This document shows, piece by piece, positions 25,665-33,776 of a stretch of 64,000 nucleotides of DNA (position 1 is the stretch's first letter; the number at the start of each line of letters is the position of its first letter). The stretch spans positions 186,001 to 250,000 of the forward strand of contig ONJM01000001.1 in the NCBI GenBank assembly GCA_900318145.1, given 5' to 3'. The notes under the pieces are model-generated. The model saw only the letters and a list, made by a program, of their open reading frames with translations. It ran no database searches and was not told the origin of the DNA. Source of the DNA: an uncultured Eubacteriales bacterium (GTDB lineage Bacteria; Bacillota; Clostridia; Christensenellales; Aristaeellaceae). Made by a program: the position numbers and the translations under genes.

Positions 25665-26855
25665 ATGACGGTACTGGAAAGATTCCTGAAATACGCGCGG
25701 GTGGAGACTACCTCCTGCGAAGCGAATGAATGCTGCCCGTCCACGCCGGGGCAGAAGGTTCTCGGCGGAATGCTGGCGGAAGAGCTGCGGAGCATGGGGA
25801 TCGCGGACGCGGCAATGGACGAACACGGATATGTGTACGCCTCGATTCCCGCGAAAGGCGGGGCAGGGAAGCCGGCCATCGGTCTGATCGCGCATATGGA
25901 TACTTCAGACGGCGTGAAGGGACCGACGGATCCGCAGATCATCCGGAACTATGACGGCGGGGCAATTACCCTGAAGAACGGGACGGTGATCGACGGGTTT
26001 GATTTCCTTCCCGCACTGAAGGGACTTGACCTTGTGGTTACCGCGGGAGATTCGGTGCTGGGAGCGGACGACAAGGCCGGCGTAGCGGAAATCATGACGC
26101 TGTGCGAGCGGATGACGGCCCCGGACGCGCCGGACCACGGGAAAATCTGCGTCGCGTTCACCCCGGACGAGGAGATCGGCCGGGGCGCGGATCTGTTCGA
26201 CGTACAGCGGTTCGGGGCGGATTTCGCCTATACAGTGGACGGCGGAGCCCTGGGAGAACTGGAATACGAATGCTTCAACGCAGCAAGCTGCAGAATCACC
26301 GTGAAAGGCGTAAACATCCATCCGGGCAGCGCGAAGAACCAGATGAAGAACGCCAGCCTGATCGCGATGGAATTCGCGGGCATGCTGCCCGCCTGGGAAC
26401 GCCCGGAGCATACGGAAGGATACGAAGGGTTCTATCACCTGGCGGGGATGCGGGGAGACGAGGAACTGGCGGAGCTGTATTATATCGTGCGGGATCACGA
26501 CGCGGCGAAGTTTGAGGCGAGAAAGGAAACCGTCCGCCGGATCGCCGCGTACCTGAACGAACGCTACGGCGCGGGGACGGTGGAAGCCACGCTGAAGGAT
26601 TCCTACCGGAACATGAAGGAAATTGTTGAACAGCATCCGGAAATCCTGGAGCGCGCGAAGAAAGCCTTCCTGGACTGCGGTATTGAGCCGGTGATTTCCC
26701 CGATCCGCGGCGGCACCGACGGCGCAAGGCTTTCCTATATGGGGCTGCCGTGCCCGAACCTGTCCACGGGCGGATACAATTACCACGGGCGGAAGGAACT
26801 GATTCCGGTCCGGTCGATGGAAAAGATGGTTGAAGTGCTGGAAAAGCTTTTCTGA
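25665..26855 (+). CDS. pepT: Peptidase T (tripeptide aminopeptidase)
   Basis: This 396-residue cytosolic M20B metallopeptidase releases the N-terminal residue from tripeptides. Zinc ligands and catalytic residues are visible in AHMDTSDGVKG (His-x-Asp near residue 79), GADDKAGVAEIM (bridging Asp near 141), FTPDEEIGRGAD (Glu pair near 174) and TVDGGALGELEYECFNA. The start is ATG 25665 behind AGCGGAGG; a TTG ten codons upstream encodes only Arg and has no better site. The terminator just upstream leaves the promoter unclear; transcription may depend on readthrough. The Gx transporter gene follows after 23 bp. Confidence 0.95.
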   Translation: MTVLERFLKYARVETTSCEANECCPSTPGQKVLGGMLAEELRSMGIADAAMDEHGYVYASIPAKGGAGKPAIGLIAHMDTSDGVKGPTDPQIIRNYDGGAITLKNGTVIDGFDFLPALKGLDLVVTAGDSVLGADDKAGVAEIMTLCERMTAPDAPDHGKICVAFTPDEEIGRGADLFDVQRFGADFAYTVDGGALGELEYECFNAASCRITVKGVNIHPGSAKNQMKNASLIAMEFAGMLPAWERPEHTEGYEGFYHLAGMRGDEELAELYYIVRDHDAAKFEARKETVRRIAAYLNERYGAGTVEATLKDSYRNMKEIVEQHPEILERAKKAFLDCGIEPVISPIRGGTDGARLSYMGLPCPNLSTGGYNYHGRKELIPVRSMEKMVEVLEKLF

Positions 26856-26878
26856 CGAAGAAAGGGGGAAAGAACCGC

Positions 26879-27574
26879 ATGAACAGGAGAACGCAGATGG
26901 TTGCGCGGTTCGGCCTCCTTACGGCGCTGGCGCTGGTACTGGGGCTGCTGGACCGGGCAATTCCGCTGACAGCCCTGCTGGGCGGGGCGGCACCGGGCAT
27001 CAAGCTGGGGCTGGCCAATACGGTGCTGCTGTACGCTGTTTACCTGATGGACTGGCAAAGCGCCGCGTTCCTGATGCTGGTGAAGGTTCTGCTCTCCGGA
27101 TTCCTGTTCGGATCCCTGACCGCCATCCTGTACAGCCTGTCCGGCGGAATCCTGAGCCTGCTGGTGATGCTGGCCGTCCGGAAACGGCCGGCGGCCGGTG
27201 CGCTGACTGCCGGTCTGCTGGCCGCGGCAGCGGACGCCGCGCTGCTGATCCGGAACCCTCAGCTCCGGGGACAGCGGCTCTGGTGCGTGATTCTGATTGC
27301 CGCGGCCTGTATCGCGTGCTTTATTGCCGGGGCCGCCATCCGGAAAGGAAAGATCCGGGGCGTGCCCGGCACTTCCATCGCCGGAGCGATTGCCCACAAT
27401 GTCGGGCAGGTGCTGACAGCCAGCGCCGTGCTGGGGACGCCGCAGCTGCTTACCACCTATCTGCCGGTGCTGGTCGGCGTCGGCGCGGCGGTGGGGGCCC
27501 TGACGGGGATCGTGGCGGAACGGGTGATGCACGCGCTGCGTATCAATCCGGAAAAACTGAAGGAACAGAAATGA
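26879..27574 (+). CDS. Gx transporter family membrane protein (HepT-like)
   Basis: This 231-residue integral membrane protein has about six to seven helices. Family landmarks are APGIKLGLANTVLLYAVY near residue 40, KVLLSGFLFGSLTAILYSLSGG near 72, and GTSIAGAIAHNVGQVL near 165. It belongs to the Gx/heptaprenyl diphosphate synthase component I-like group, which resembles ECF S components and is of unsettled substrate. Members are often beside NusG_II, ApbE and Rnf-type genes. Compared with the usual 170 residues, about 55 extra residues (two hydrophobic helices with RNPQLRGQRLW between) sit before the AGAIAHN motif. The gene overlaps the ApbE fusion gene by 4 bp. Confidence 0.8.
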   Translation: MNRRTQMVARFGLLTALALVLGLLDRAIPLTALLGGAAPGIKLGLANTVLLYAVYLMDWQSAAFLMLVKVLLSGFLFGSLTAILYSLSGGILSLLVMLAVRKRPAAGALTAGLLAAAADAALLIRNPQLRGQRLWCVILIAAACIACFIAGAAIRKGKIRGVPGTSIAGAIAHNVGQVLTASAVLGTPQLLTTYLPVLVGVGAAVGALTGIVAERVMHALRINPEKLKEQK

Positions 27575-29145
27575 TGAAAAAGACGATTCGGAATATCCTG
27601 ATGACGATGCTGGCGGCAGGGCTGCTGGCCGGACTGTGCGGATGCGGCAGACAGCCGGAAACGAAGGAAACCCCGGAGACTGCCGCCGCGACGGAAACAG
27701 CCACCGGAACAGCGGCGCCCTCCGGCGAACCGGCGAGGCAGACGCGGACCGGATTCTACCTGGACACCGTCATAACCCTGAGCGCCTATACGGACCGGCC
27801 GGAGCTGCTGGACGGGGGACTGGAGCTGTGCGCCGCGTATGAAAAAATGCTGAGCCGCACGATCGAAGGCAGCGACGTCTGGAAGATCAACCACGCGGAA
27901 GGGGAAACCGTAACGGTTTCCCCGGAGACGGCCGAACTGCTGCGGGCGGCGGCTGAAGCGGGCGAACTGTCCGGCGGCGCCTTCGACCTTACGATCGCCC
28001 CGGCTTCCACACTGTGGGATTTCCGGTCCGGGGAAAAGAAGATTCCTTCCGCGCAGGCGCTTGCGGAGGCCGCGAAACTGGTGGACTACCGGAAGATCCG
28101 GATCGAGGGAAACAACGTTACACTGCCGGCGGGCATGATGATCGACCTGGGCGGCATCGCGAAGGGGTATATCGCGGACGCGGTGAAGAACAGCCTTGCG
28201 GAAAAAGGAATCGGGAGCGCTATCCTCTCCTTCGGCGGAAACATCGTCGCCATCGGAATGAAGCCGGACGGATCCCCCTGGAAGGTCGGAATCCAGGATA
28301 TCGACGAACCGACCGGAAAAATCATGATGACTTCCCTGAATTTCGGCGGGTCCACGGTGACCAGCGGTATCTATGAACGCGGGTTCGAGGCGGACGGCGT
28401 AACGTACCACCATATCCTGGACAGCAAAACCGGCTGGCCCGTGCAGAATGAGCTGGCCTCGGTGACCATTTTCTCCGAAAGTTCCATGTGGGGCGACGCG
28501 CTTTCCACAGCGGCGTTCGCCCTGGGTACGGAAGCCGGCGGACGGCTGATCGAAAGCATCGACGGCGCTGAGGCCCTGTTCATCGCCCGGGACCGGTCCG
28601 CGTACGGAACCTCCGGCATCGGGAAATACATCGCGGAAGGATCCTATACGCCGCTGCCGCAGGCGGAACCGGCAAAAGCCACGGAAGCGGAACAGGCGGA
28701 GGCGGAAGCGGAAAGAACCGACGCGGTGGAAGCGGAAGGAACCGACGCAGCGGAAGCAGCGCCCGAGGAAACGCTTGTTCTGACGGCCCGGGTGCGGGAG
28801 TCGGACCCGGCACCGGGCTATATCCTGGTGCAGTGCGCGGGGATTGCCGGATTTCTGGCGCTGCCCGAGGCGGGCGAGAAGACGCAGGTGATCCTGCAGC
28901 GGCTGGACGACGGGACGGAATGGCGAAACGTGATCCGGATGACACCGGAAGGGTTTTGCATGACGGAAGCCAACTGCGAGGGGCACGACTGCATTGAAGA
29001 GGGAGAAGTTACCCTTGCGAACAGGCAGGAGCGAATCCTGGAGAACATGGTGCTGTGCCTGCCGCACCAGCTGATGCTGAACCTGTATTCGCCGGAGGAA
29101 GCGGCGGAACTTTCAGAACGGCTTGCGGGAAACGGCGGGGAATGA
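27571..29145 (+). CDS. apbE: FAD:protein FMN transferase (ApbE) fused to a NusG_II domain, lipoprotein
   Basis: This 524-residue extracytoplasmic enzyme starts with a signal peptide and a lipobox-like LCGC, with Cys25 as the likely lipid anchor. The ApbE domain (about 58-370) attaches FMN to Thr/Ser of partner flavoproteins such as RnfG. It shows GGAFDLTIAPASTLWDF, DLGGIAKGYIADAV and a metal-site ending SSMWGDALSTAAFALG. A Glu/Ala linker (about 372-415) joins a second domain (about 415-515) with ANCEGHDCIEEG and LCLPHQLMLNLY, the CxxxxC and CLPH hallmarks of NusG domain II. ApbE and NusG_II normally are separate neighbours of Gx transporters. Here they are one chain. ATG 27571 overlaps the Gx gene's stop. 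Confidence 0.88.
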   Translation: MMKKTIRNILMTMLAAGLLAGLCGCGRQPETKETPETAAATETATGTAAPSGEPARQTRTGFYLDTVITLSAYTDRPELLDGGLELCAAYEKMLSRTIEGSDVWKINHAEGETVTVSPETAELLRAAAEAGELSGGAFDLTIAPASTLWDFRSGEKKIPSAQALAEAAKLVDYRKIRIEGNNVTLPAGMMIDLGGIAKGYIADAVKNSLAEKGIGSAILSFGGNIVAIGMKPDGSPWKVGIQDIDEPTGKIMMTSLNFGGSTVTSGIYERGFEADGVTYHHILDSKTGWPVQNELASVTIFSESSMWGDALSTAAFALGTEAGGRLIESIDGAEALFIARDRSAYGTSGIGKYIAEGSYTPLPQAEPAKATEAEQAEAEAERTDAVEAEGTDAAEAAPEETLVLTARVRESDPAPGYILVQCAGIAGFLALPEAGEKTQVILQRLDDGTEWRNVIRMTPEGFCMTEANCEGHDCIEEGEVTLANRQERILENMVLCLPHQLMLNLYSPEEAAELSERLAGNGGE

Positions 29146-29187
29146 AGCGCCGCGCGGCCGGAAAAACTGTTTGGAGTTGAATGAAGG

Positions 29188-30411
29188 ATGAATTTCAAGA
29201 CTGCTGTGCTTATCGCGGTTACGGCGGTATACCTGTACGGGCTGCTGCTGGATGTAATCCGGATGCGGTCCGCTTCGAATCCCATCCCGGCGAACGTGGC
29301 GGACGTATACGACGGGGAAACATACAGGAAATGGCGGGCGTATCACGCGGAGAAATCCAGGTTCGCGGTTCTGACCTCCACGGTCAGCTTCCTGATTGAT
29401 CTGGCGCTGCTGGCGTTCGACGTATACGCCGCGTTCGCGGGGCTTTTTCCGAAGACGGACTTCATGCAGATGTTCGCCGTTGTGCTGCTGTCCACGCTGA
29501 CCTCCCTGGCGATGATTCCGTTCTCCTGGCATGAAACCATGGACATCGAGGAAAAATACGGATTCAACAAATCAACCTCGCGGACCTTCGCGGCAGACCA
29601 GGTGAAGAGCATGCTGATCGGGCTGATTCTGATGACGGTGATCGGCGCGCTGCTGATGTGGGTGCACCGGGCGCTGGGCGACTGGCTGATCGTTGTGTTC
29701 GCGGCGCTGATGACGGTGCTGATCCTGGCGATCTCCTTCCTGTATCCGGTGCTGAGCCGGGTGTTCAACAAATTCAGGCCCCTGGAGGACGGGGAGCTGA
29801 AGGACAGGCTTACCGCACTGCTGGAGAAGAACGGATACAGGGTGCGGGACATCAAGGTGATGGACGCTTCCCGCCGGACCACAAAGTCCAACGCGTACTT
29901 TACCGGCTTCGGGAAAATGAAGACCATCGTGCTGTACGATACGCTGGTGGAAGCTATGACACCGGACGAAATCTGCGCGGTGTTCGCCCATGAGATGGGG
30001 CACGGCCTGCACAGGGACACCCTGAAGAACCAGATCCTGTCCGGCGTACAGATGCTGATCCTCGCCGTACTGGCCTGGCTGACGCTGCGGACGCCGGAAG
30101 TGTTCCGCGCTTTCGGGTTCCCGGACGTGAACTACGGGTTCGCGCTGATTATTGTCATGAGCGCGGAGTTCGCGCTGATCGCCCCGCTGTTCGGGCTGGC
30201 GATCAACGCACGTTCCCGGAAGGCGGAATTCAGAGCGGACGAATGCGCCGCGGCTGAGGGATACGGCGCGGAGCTGATCAGCGCGCTGAAGAAGCTGGCG
30301 AAGCAGAACTACGCCGAACTGGCGCCGTCCCCGCTGCTGGTGAAGCTGGAGTACAGCCACCCGCCGCTGAGCCGGCGGATTGAAGCGATCGAAAAGGCAA
30401 TGAAAGACTGA
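29188..30411 (+). CDS. M48 family zinc metalloprotease (Ste24/CAAX-protease-like)
   Basis: This 407-residue integral membrane protease resembles Ste24. Several helices cover residues 1-30, 70-100, 105-130 and 150-200. The catalytic HEMGH is at residues 268-272 (AHEMGHGLHRD), and the third zinc ligand Glu lies in EFRADECAAAEGYG near 350. Two more helices separate these. In bacteria this group degrades membrane or misfolded proteins, since true prenylated CAAX substrates are absent. GGATG-like purines precede ATG 29188. It follows the apbE fusion gene by 42 bp without a terminator. Confidence 0.92.
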   Translation: MNFKTAVLIAVTAVYLYGLLLDVIRMRSASNPIPANVADVYDGETYRKWRAYHAEKSRFAVLTSTVSFLIDLALLAFDVYAAFAGLFPKTDFMQMFAVVLLSTLTSLAMIPFSWHETMDIEEKYGFNKSTSRTFAADQVKSMLIGLILMTVIGALLMWVHRALGDWLIVVFAALMTVLILAISFLYPVLSRVFNKFRPLEDGELKDRLTALLEKNGYRVRDIKVMDASRRTTKSNAYFTGFGKMKTIVLYDTLVEAMTPDEICAVFAHEMGHGLHRDTLKNQILSGVQMLILAVLAWLTLRTPEVFRAFGFPDVNYGFALIIVMSAEFALIAPLFGLAINARSRKAEFRADECAAAEGYGAELISALKKLAKQNYAELAPSPLLVKLEYSHPPLSRRIEAIEKAMKD

Positions 30412-30468
30412 ATACCCGGATGAAATACCATTCCCGCAAGCATCATTAAAACGCGGAGGAAACCAGCC

Positions 30469-30855
30469 ATGAGCCTGATGGAAAAAATCAAGAACCTGTT
30501 CCGGAAAAACAGACCGGAGCCTGAAAAGGAAACCGCCCCGGCCGCACCGGCAGCAGCCGCGCGCGTCAAGAAGACCTGCAAAGCCTGCGGGAAGACGTTC
30601 ACGGTGGATCCCTCCTGGGAGTTCGTTCCGAACTACTGCAAGGAATGCAAGAAAAAGTTTACCCAGGAAAAGGAAGCCCGGCAGCGGGCCGGCGCGCCGC
30701 GGAAAATCAAGCGGAAGTGCAAGGCCTGCGGAAATTACTTCACCTTCCCGAACACGCTGGAACACTATCCGAATTACTGCTCCAACTGCCGGAAAAAGCA
30801 TCAGGCGCAGATGAAGGAGAAGTACAGCCGGAAAGGATCCGGCGCGAATAAATAA
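30469..30855 (+). CDS. Small double zinc-ribbon protein
   Basis: This 128-residue basic protein carries two tandem zinc ribbons. The first is CKACGKTFTVDPSWEF with CKECKKKF (about residues 37-63). The second is CKACGNYFTFPNTLEH with CSNCRKKH (about 84-110). Each has two CxxC pairs. The family resembles the zinc-ribbon (zf-trcl type) proteins common in Clostridia, with suspected nucleic-acid binding. An Ala/Pro stretch separates a short amphipathic N-terminus from the ribbons. GCGGAGG precedes ATG 30469. Its role is unknown. Confidence 0.8.
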   Translation: MSLMEKIKNLFRKNRPEPEKETAPAAPAAAARVKKTCKACGKTFTVDPSWEFVPNYCKECKKKFTQEKEARQRAGAPRKIKRKCKACGNYFTFPNTLEHYPNYCSNCRKKHQAQMKEKYSRKGSGANK

Positions 30856-30864
30856 AGCTTTACT

Positions 30865-30878
30865 CACCGGGACCGGTG
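30865..30878. repeat. Short palindrome before the TIM-barrel/FMN enzyme pair
   Basis: CACCGG-GA-CCGGTG forms a near-perfect inverted repeat 38 bp before the next start. The two-base centre is too short for an RNA loop, so an operator is as likely as a hairpin. Confidence 0.3.
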
Positions 30879-30916
30879 CAAATCAGAAAAAAACAGGAAT
30901 ACGGAGGTGCAGAAGA

Positions 30917-31759
30917 ATGCTGCTTGGCGGTACAGTCACAGGCAAATGGTCGAACGTCTCCGAGTGGGAGCAGATCCTGGTCCGGTCCGGCTTCAGAGCG
31001 GTTACGGCGCCCTTCAGCTGCCGTACGGATCCGGAGGAAACAGCGGCTTATCTGGAAGCGGCAGCAAGGCACGGCGTGAAGATCGCGGAGGTCGGCGTCT
31101 GGCGGAACACCATGGATCCGGATCCGGAAAAGGCGAAGGATGCCATGGATTACGCCAAAGGGCAGCTTGCCCTCGCGGAAAGGACGGGAATCAGCTGCTG
31201 CGTGAATATCGCCGGAACGGCCGGGTCCGCCGGATGGGACGCGGCGGACGTGAGCAACTATACGCCGGAAACCTATGAGCGGATCGTCGGAATTATCCGG
31301 GAAATCATTGACGACGTGAATCCGCGGCACGCGTTCTACTGCATCGAGCCCATGCCGTGGATGACGCCGGACGGGCCGGATGAATACCTGCAGCTGATCC
31401 GGGACGTGGACCGGAAACAATTCGGCGCGCACATGGATTTTGTGAACATGATCCATTCCCCCCGGAGGTTTCTGCAGGCGGAAAGCTTCATTGACGAATG
31501 CTTCCGGAAGCTGGCGCCTTACATCAAAAGCACGCACATCAAGGATTCCCGGATGAACCCGGTGCGGCTGACCACCGTGCTGGAGGAATGCTCACCGGGA
31601 GAGGGCGGGCTGGATTTCGTAAAAGTACTCCGGATCATTGACCGGTACCTGCCGGCGGACGCTCCGGTGCTGCTGGAGCATATGCAGACAGAAGAAGAAT
31701 ACGCGCGGGCGTACGCGTTCACCGCCACGAAAGCGGCGGCCGCGGGCGTAAGCATTTAA
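30917..31759 (+). CDS. Sugar phosphate isomerase/epimerase family TIM-barrel protein
   Basis: This 280-residue cytosolic protein is of the xylose isomerase-like/AP endonuclease 2 fold. The barrel strands end in acidic or His residues suited to a divalent metal. Examples are FYCIEPMPWMTP (Glu, about residue 143), GAHMDFVNMIHSP (His-x-Asp, about 172), IKSTHIKDSR (His, about 202) and VLLEHMQTEEEY (Glu near 255). These enzymes isomerise or epimerise sugars or sugar derivatives; the substrate is not evident. GGAGGTG lies before ATG 30917. It is followed after 13 bp by the FMN-dependent dehydrogenase gene, so the two probably act in one pathway. Confidence 0.82.
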   Translation: MLLGGTVTGKWSNVSEWEQILVRSGFRAVTAPFSCRTDPEETAAYLEAAARHGVKIAEVGVWRNTMDPDPEKAKDAMDYAKGQLALAERTGISCCVNIAGTAGSAGWDAADVSNYTPETYERIVGIIREIIDDVNPRHAFYCIEPMPWMTPDGPDEYLQLIRDVDRKQFGAHMDFVNMIHSPRRFLQAESFIDECFRKLAPYIKSTHIKDSRMNPVRLTTVLEECSPGEGGLDFVKVLRIIDRYLPADAPVLLEHMQTEEEYARAYAFTATKAAAAGVSI

Positions 31760-31772
31760 GGAGGATACGAAG

Positions 31773-32660
31773 ATGGCAGAAAGAGCGTTATCGGGAGATT
31801 CCATCGCCATCAACCGGCGGTATCTGGACCATCTGCTGGTGGAAAGCAGAATCGTCGGGGCGGTGCATCCGGAAACAGACTGCGTTCTGTTCGGCCACAG
31901 GTTCAGCACGCCGGTCACCACCGGCGCGCTGAGCCACCTGCAGGCAGGCATGGACGTGTTTGCCGCAGGGGCAAAGGAGGCGGACGCCGCCTGCTTCATT
32001 GGCATGGGCCCCTGCGGGGAGCTTGAAAAAGTACTGAAAACCGGGGCAAAGGTGATCAAGATCATTAAGCCCTACGCGGATCCGGAGGAAATCTTCAGCC
32101 GGCTGGAATGCGCGGAGAAGAACGGAGCCATCGCCGTCGGCATGGACGCGGAGCACTCCGTGAACGTGCAGGACGACCGGGATTCCTTCGTTGCCGGTTT
32201 TCAGATGAAGCTGCCGACCCTGGAGGAGCTGAAAAGCTACATCCGCGCCACAAAGCTTCCGTTTGTCATCAAGGGAGCGCTGAGCGTACGGGACGCGGAG
32301 ACCTGCGCGGAGATCGGCTGCGCCGGAATTATCCTGAGCCACCACAACGGACTGATGCGCTGGGCCACACCGCCGGCGATGCTGCTGCCGGACATCCGGA
32401 AAGCGGTGGGGGATCAGCTTACGCTGATCGCGGACGGCGGCATCGCGGACGGGTTTGACGCCTTCAAGGCACTGGCACTGGGCGCGGACGCCGTATCCGT
32501 CGGAAAGCCGCTGATGGAGCCGCTGAAGGAAAAAGGCGCCGCCGGTGTGGCGGAAACGATCCGGGCGTTCACGGACGAGCTGAAGGCGATGATGGTGCGG
32601 ACCGGATCTGCGGATCTGAAGCATATCGATCCGTCGGTGCTCCATCCCGTGAGCTGGTAA
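31773..32660 (+). CDS. FMN-dependent alpha-hydroxy-acid dehydrogenase family protein
   Basis: This 295-residue TIM-barrel flavoenzyme is of the lactate oxidase/glycolate oxidase/IDI-2 group. Catalytic Lys is in LPFVIKGALSVRDAE, and the phosphate-binding end of the barrel is ADGGIADGFDAFKALALGADAVSVGKP. The active-site His motif reads LSHHNGLMRW where classic members have SNHGGRQ, so the Gly-Gly-Arg carboxylate clamp is altered. It is also shorter than the 350-380 residues usual for oxidases. A 2-hydroxy acid remains plausible but may not be the substrate. It is coupled to the upstream isomerase-like gene and precedes the pheS promoter. Confidence 0.82.
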   Translation: MAERALSGDSIAINRRYLDHLLVESRIVGAVHPETDCVLFGHRFSTPVTTGALSHLQAGMDVFAAGAKEADAACFIGMGPCGELEKVLKTGAKVIKIIKPYADPEEIFSRLECAEKNGAIAVGMDAEHSVNVQDDRDSFVAGFQMKLPTLEELKSYIRATKLPFVIKGALSVRDAETCAEIGCAGIILSHHNGLMRWATPPAMLLPDIRKAVGDQLTLIADGGIADGFDAFKALALGADAVSVGKPLMEPLKEKGAAGVAETIRAFTDELKAMMVRTGSADLKHIDPSVLHPVSW

Positions 32661-32677
32661 AACGGAAAAGGAAAACT

Positions 32678-32706
32678 TTGCAAACAAAGCCGGCACGTGA
32701 TATAAT
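32678..32706 (+). promoter_or_regulatory. Promoter of pheST
   Basis: TTGCAA (32678-32683) and TATAAT (32701-32706) are 17 bp apart with a TGA extension. The leader is only about 30 nt, too short for a T-box. Confidence 0.85.
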
Positions 32707-32740
32707 TAAATTTGATATTTTCATGCGGGAGTGAACGGAC

Positions 32741-33757
32741 ATGGAGCAGAGAATCAAGGCGCTTCGTGAGATGATGGAGCATCAGATCGGTGAAGTTCAG
32801 TCGAAGGAGAACCTGTCTGCCTTCTGGCAGAACTTTCTCGGAAAGAAGGGAAGCATCGCCGAACTGATGAAGGGCCTGGGCGCGGTGGCGAAGGAAGACC
32901 GGCCGGCCGTCGGAAAGATTATCAACGAGTTCAAGCTGGAAGCCGAGGAAAGGTACAAGGCGCTGAACGAGAAGCTGGAACAGGCGGAGCTGCTGGCGAG
33001 AAACCGGCGGGAAGCGGTGGATATCACGCTGCCGGCAAAGAAGCATCCCCTGGGCCATCAGCATCCCCTGACGCTGGTGAAGGACGAAGTGATCAGCGTC
33101 TTTTCCGGCATGGGTTTCGACGTGTTCGAAGGGCCGGAAATCGAGGACGACGACCATAACTTCACCCGGCTGAACGTGCCGAAGGACCATCCTTCCCGGG
33201 ATATGCAGGATACCTTCTACCTGGAGGACGACCTGCTGCTGCGGACGCAGACCAGCGGCGGCCAGATCCGGGTGATGGACATGCAGAAGCCGCCCATCAA
33301 GGTGCTGGTTCCCGGGCGCGTGTTCCGTTCCGACAGCGACGCGACCCATTCCCCCATGTTCCACCAGATGGAAGGCCTCGTGGTGGACAAGGGCATCACC
33401 CTCTGTGACCTGCAGGGGATGCTGGACAAATTCGTGCAGCAGATCTTTGACGCGAACGTCCGCACGCGGCTGCGGCCCAGCTATTTCCCCTTCACCGAAC
33501 CCAGCGTGGAGGTGGACGTGAGCTGCTTCGAATGCGCCGGCAAGGGCTGCTCCCTGTGCAAGCATACCGGATGGATCGAGGTGCTGGGCGGCGGCGTCGT
33601 GCATCCCAGAGTGCTGGAAAACTGCGGCATCGATTCCTCCGTCTATTCCGGCATCGCGTTCGGCATCGGCATCGAACGGATCACCATGCTGAAATACGGC
33701 ATCAACAATATCGGCCTGCTGTTTGAAAACGATCTTCGTTTCCTGAAGCAGTTCTGA
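32741..33757 (+). CDS. pheS: Phenylalanyl-tRNA synthetase alpha subunit
   Basis: This 338-residue catalytic subunit of the (alpha-beta)2 enzyme charges tRNA-Phe. An N-terminal coiled coil (about residues 1-90) holds the tRNA. Class II motifs follow: [18 protein letters not shown] for motif 2 (about 205) and [17 protein letters not shown] for motif 3 (about 307). A C-x3-GC-x2-C cysteine set ([14 protein letters not shown]) resembles the zinc-like knuckle seen in many PheS. The length is normal. Start ATG 32741 has a modest GGGAGTG site. The beta subunit follows 19 bp later. Confidence 0.97.
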   Translation: MEQRIKALREMMEHQIGEVQSKENLSAFWQNFLGKKGSIAELMKGLGAVAKEDRPAVGKIINEFKLEAEERYKALNEKLEQAELLARNRREAVDITLPAKKHPLGHQHPLTLVKDEVISVFSGMGFDVFEGPEIEDDDHNFTRLNVPKDHPSRDMQDTFYLEDDLLLRTQTSGGQIRVMDMQKPPIKVLVPGRVFRSDSDATHSPMFHQMEGLVVDKGITLCDLQGMLDKFVQQIFDANVRTRLRPSYFPFTEPSVEVDVSCFECAGKGCSLCKHTGWIEVLGGGVVHPRVLENCGIDSSVYSGIAFGIGIERITMLKYGINNIGLLFENDLRFLKQF

Positions 33758-33776
33758 CCGAAAGGAGACAGATACG

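Noticed and set aside
32707-32740. T-box before pheST
   Set aside because: The leader after the clear promoter is about 30 nt, far too short, and no AGGGUGGNACCGCG-type sequence is present.
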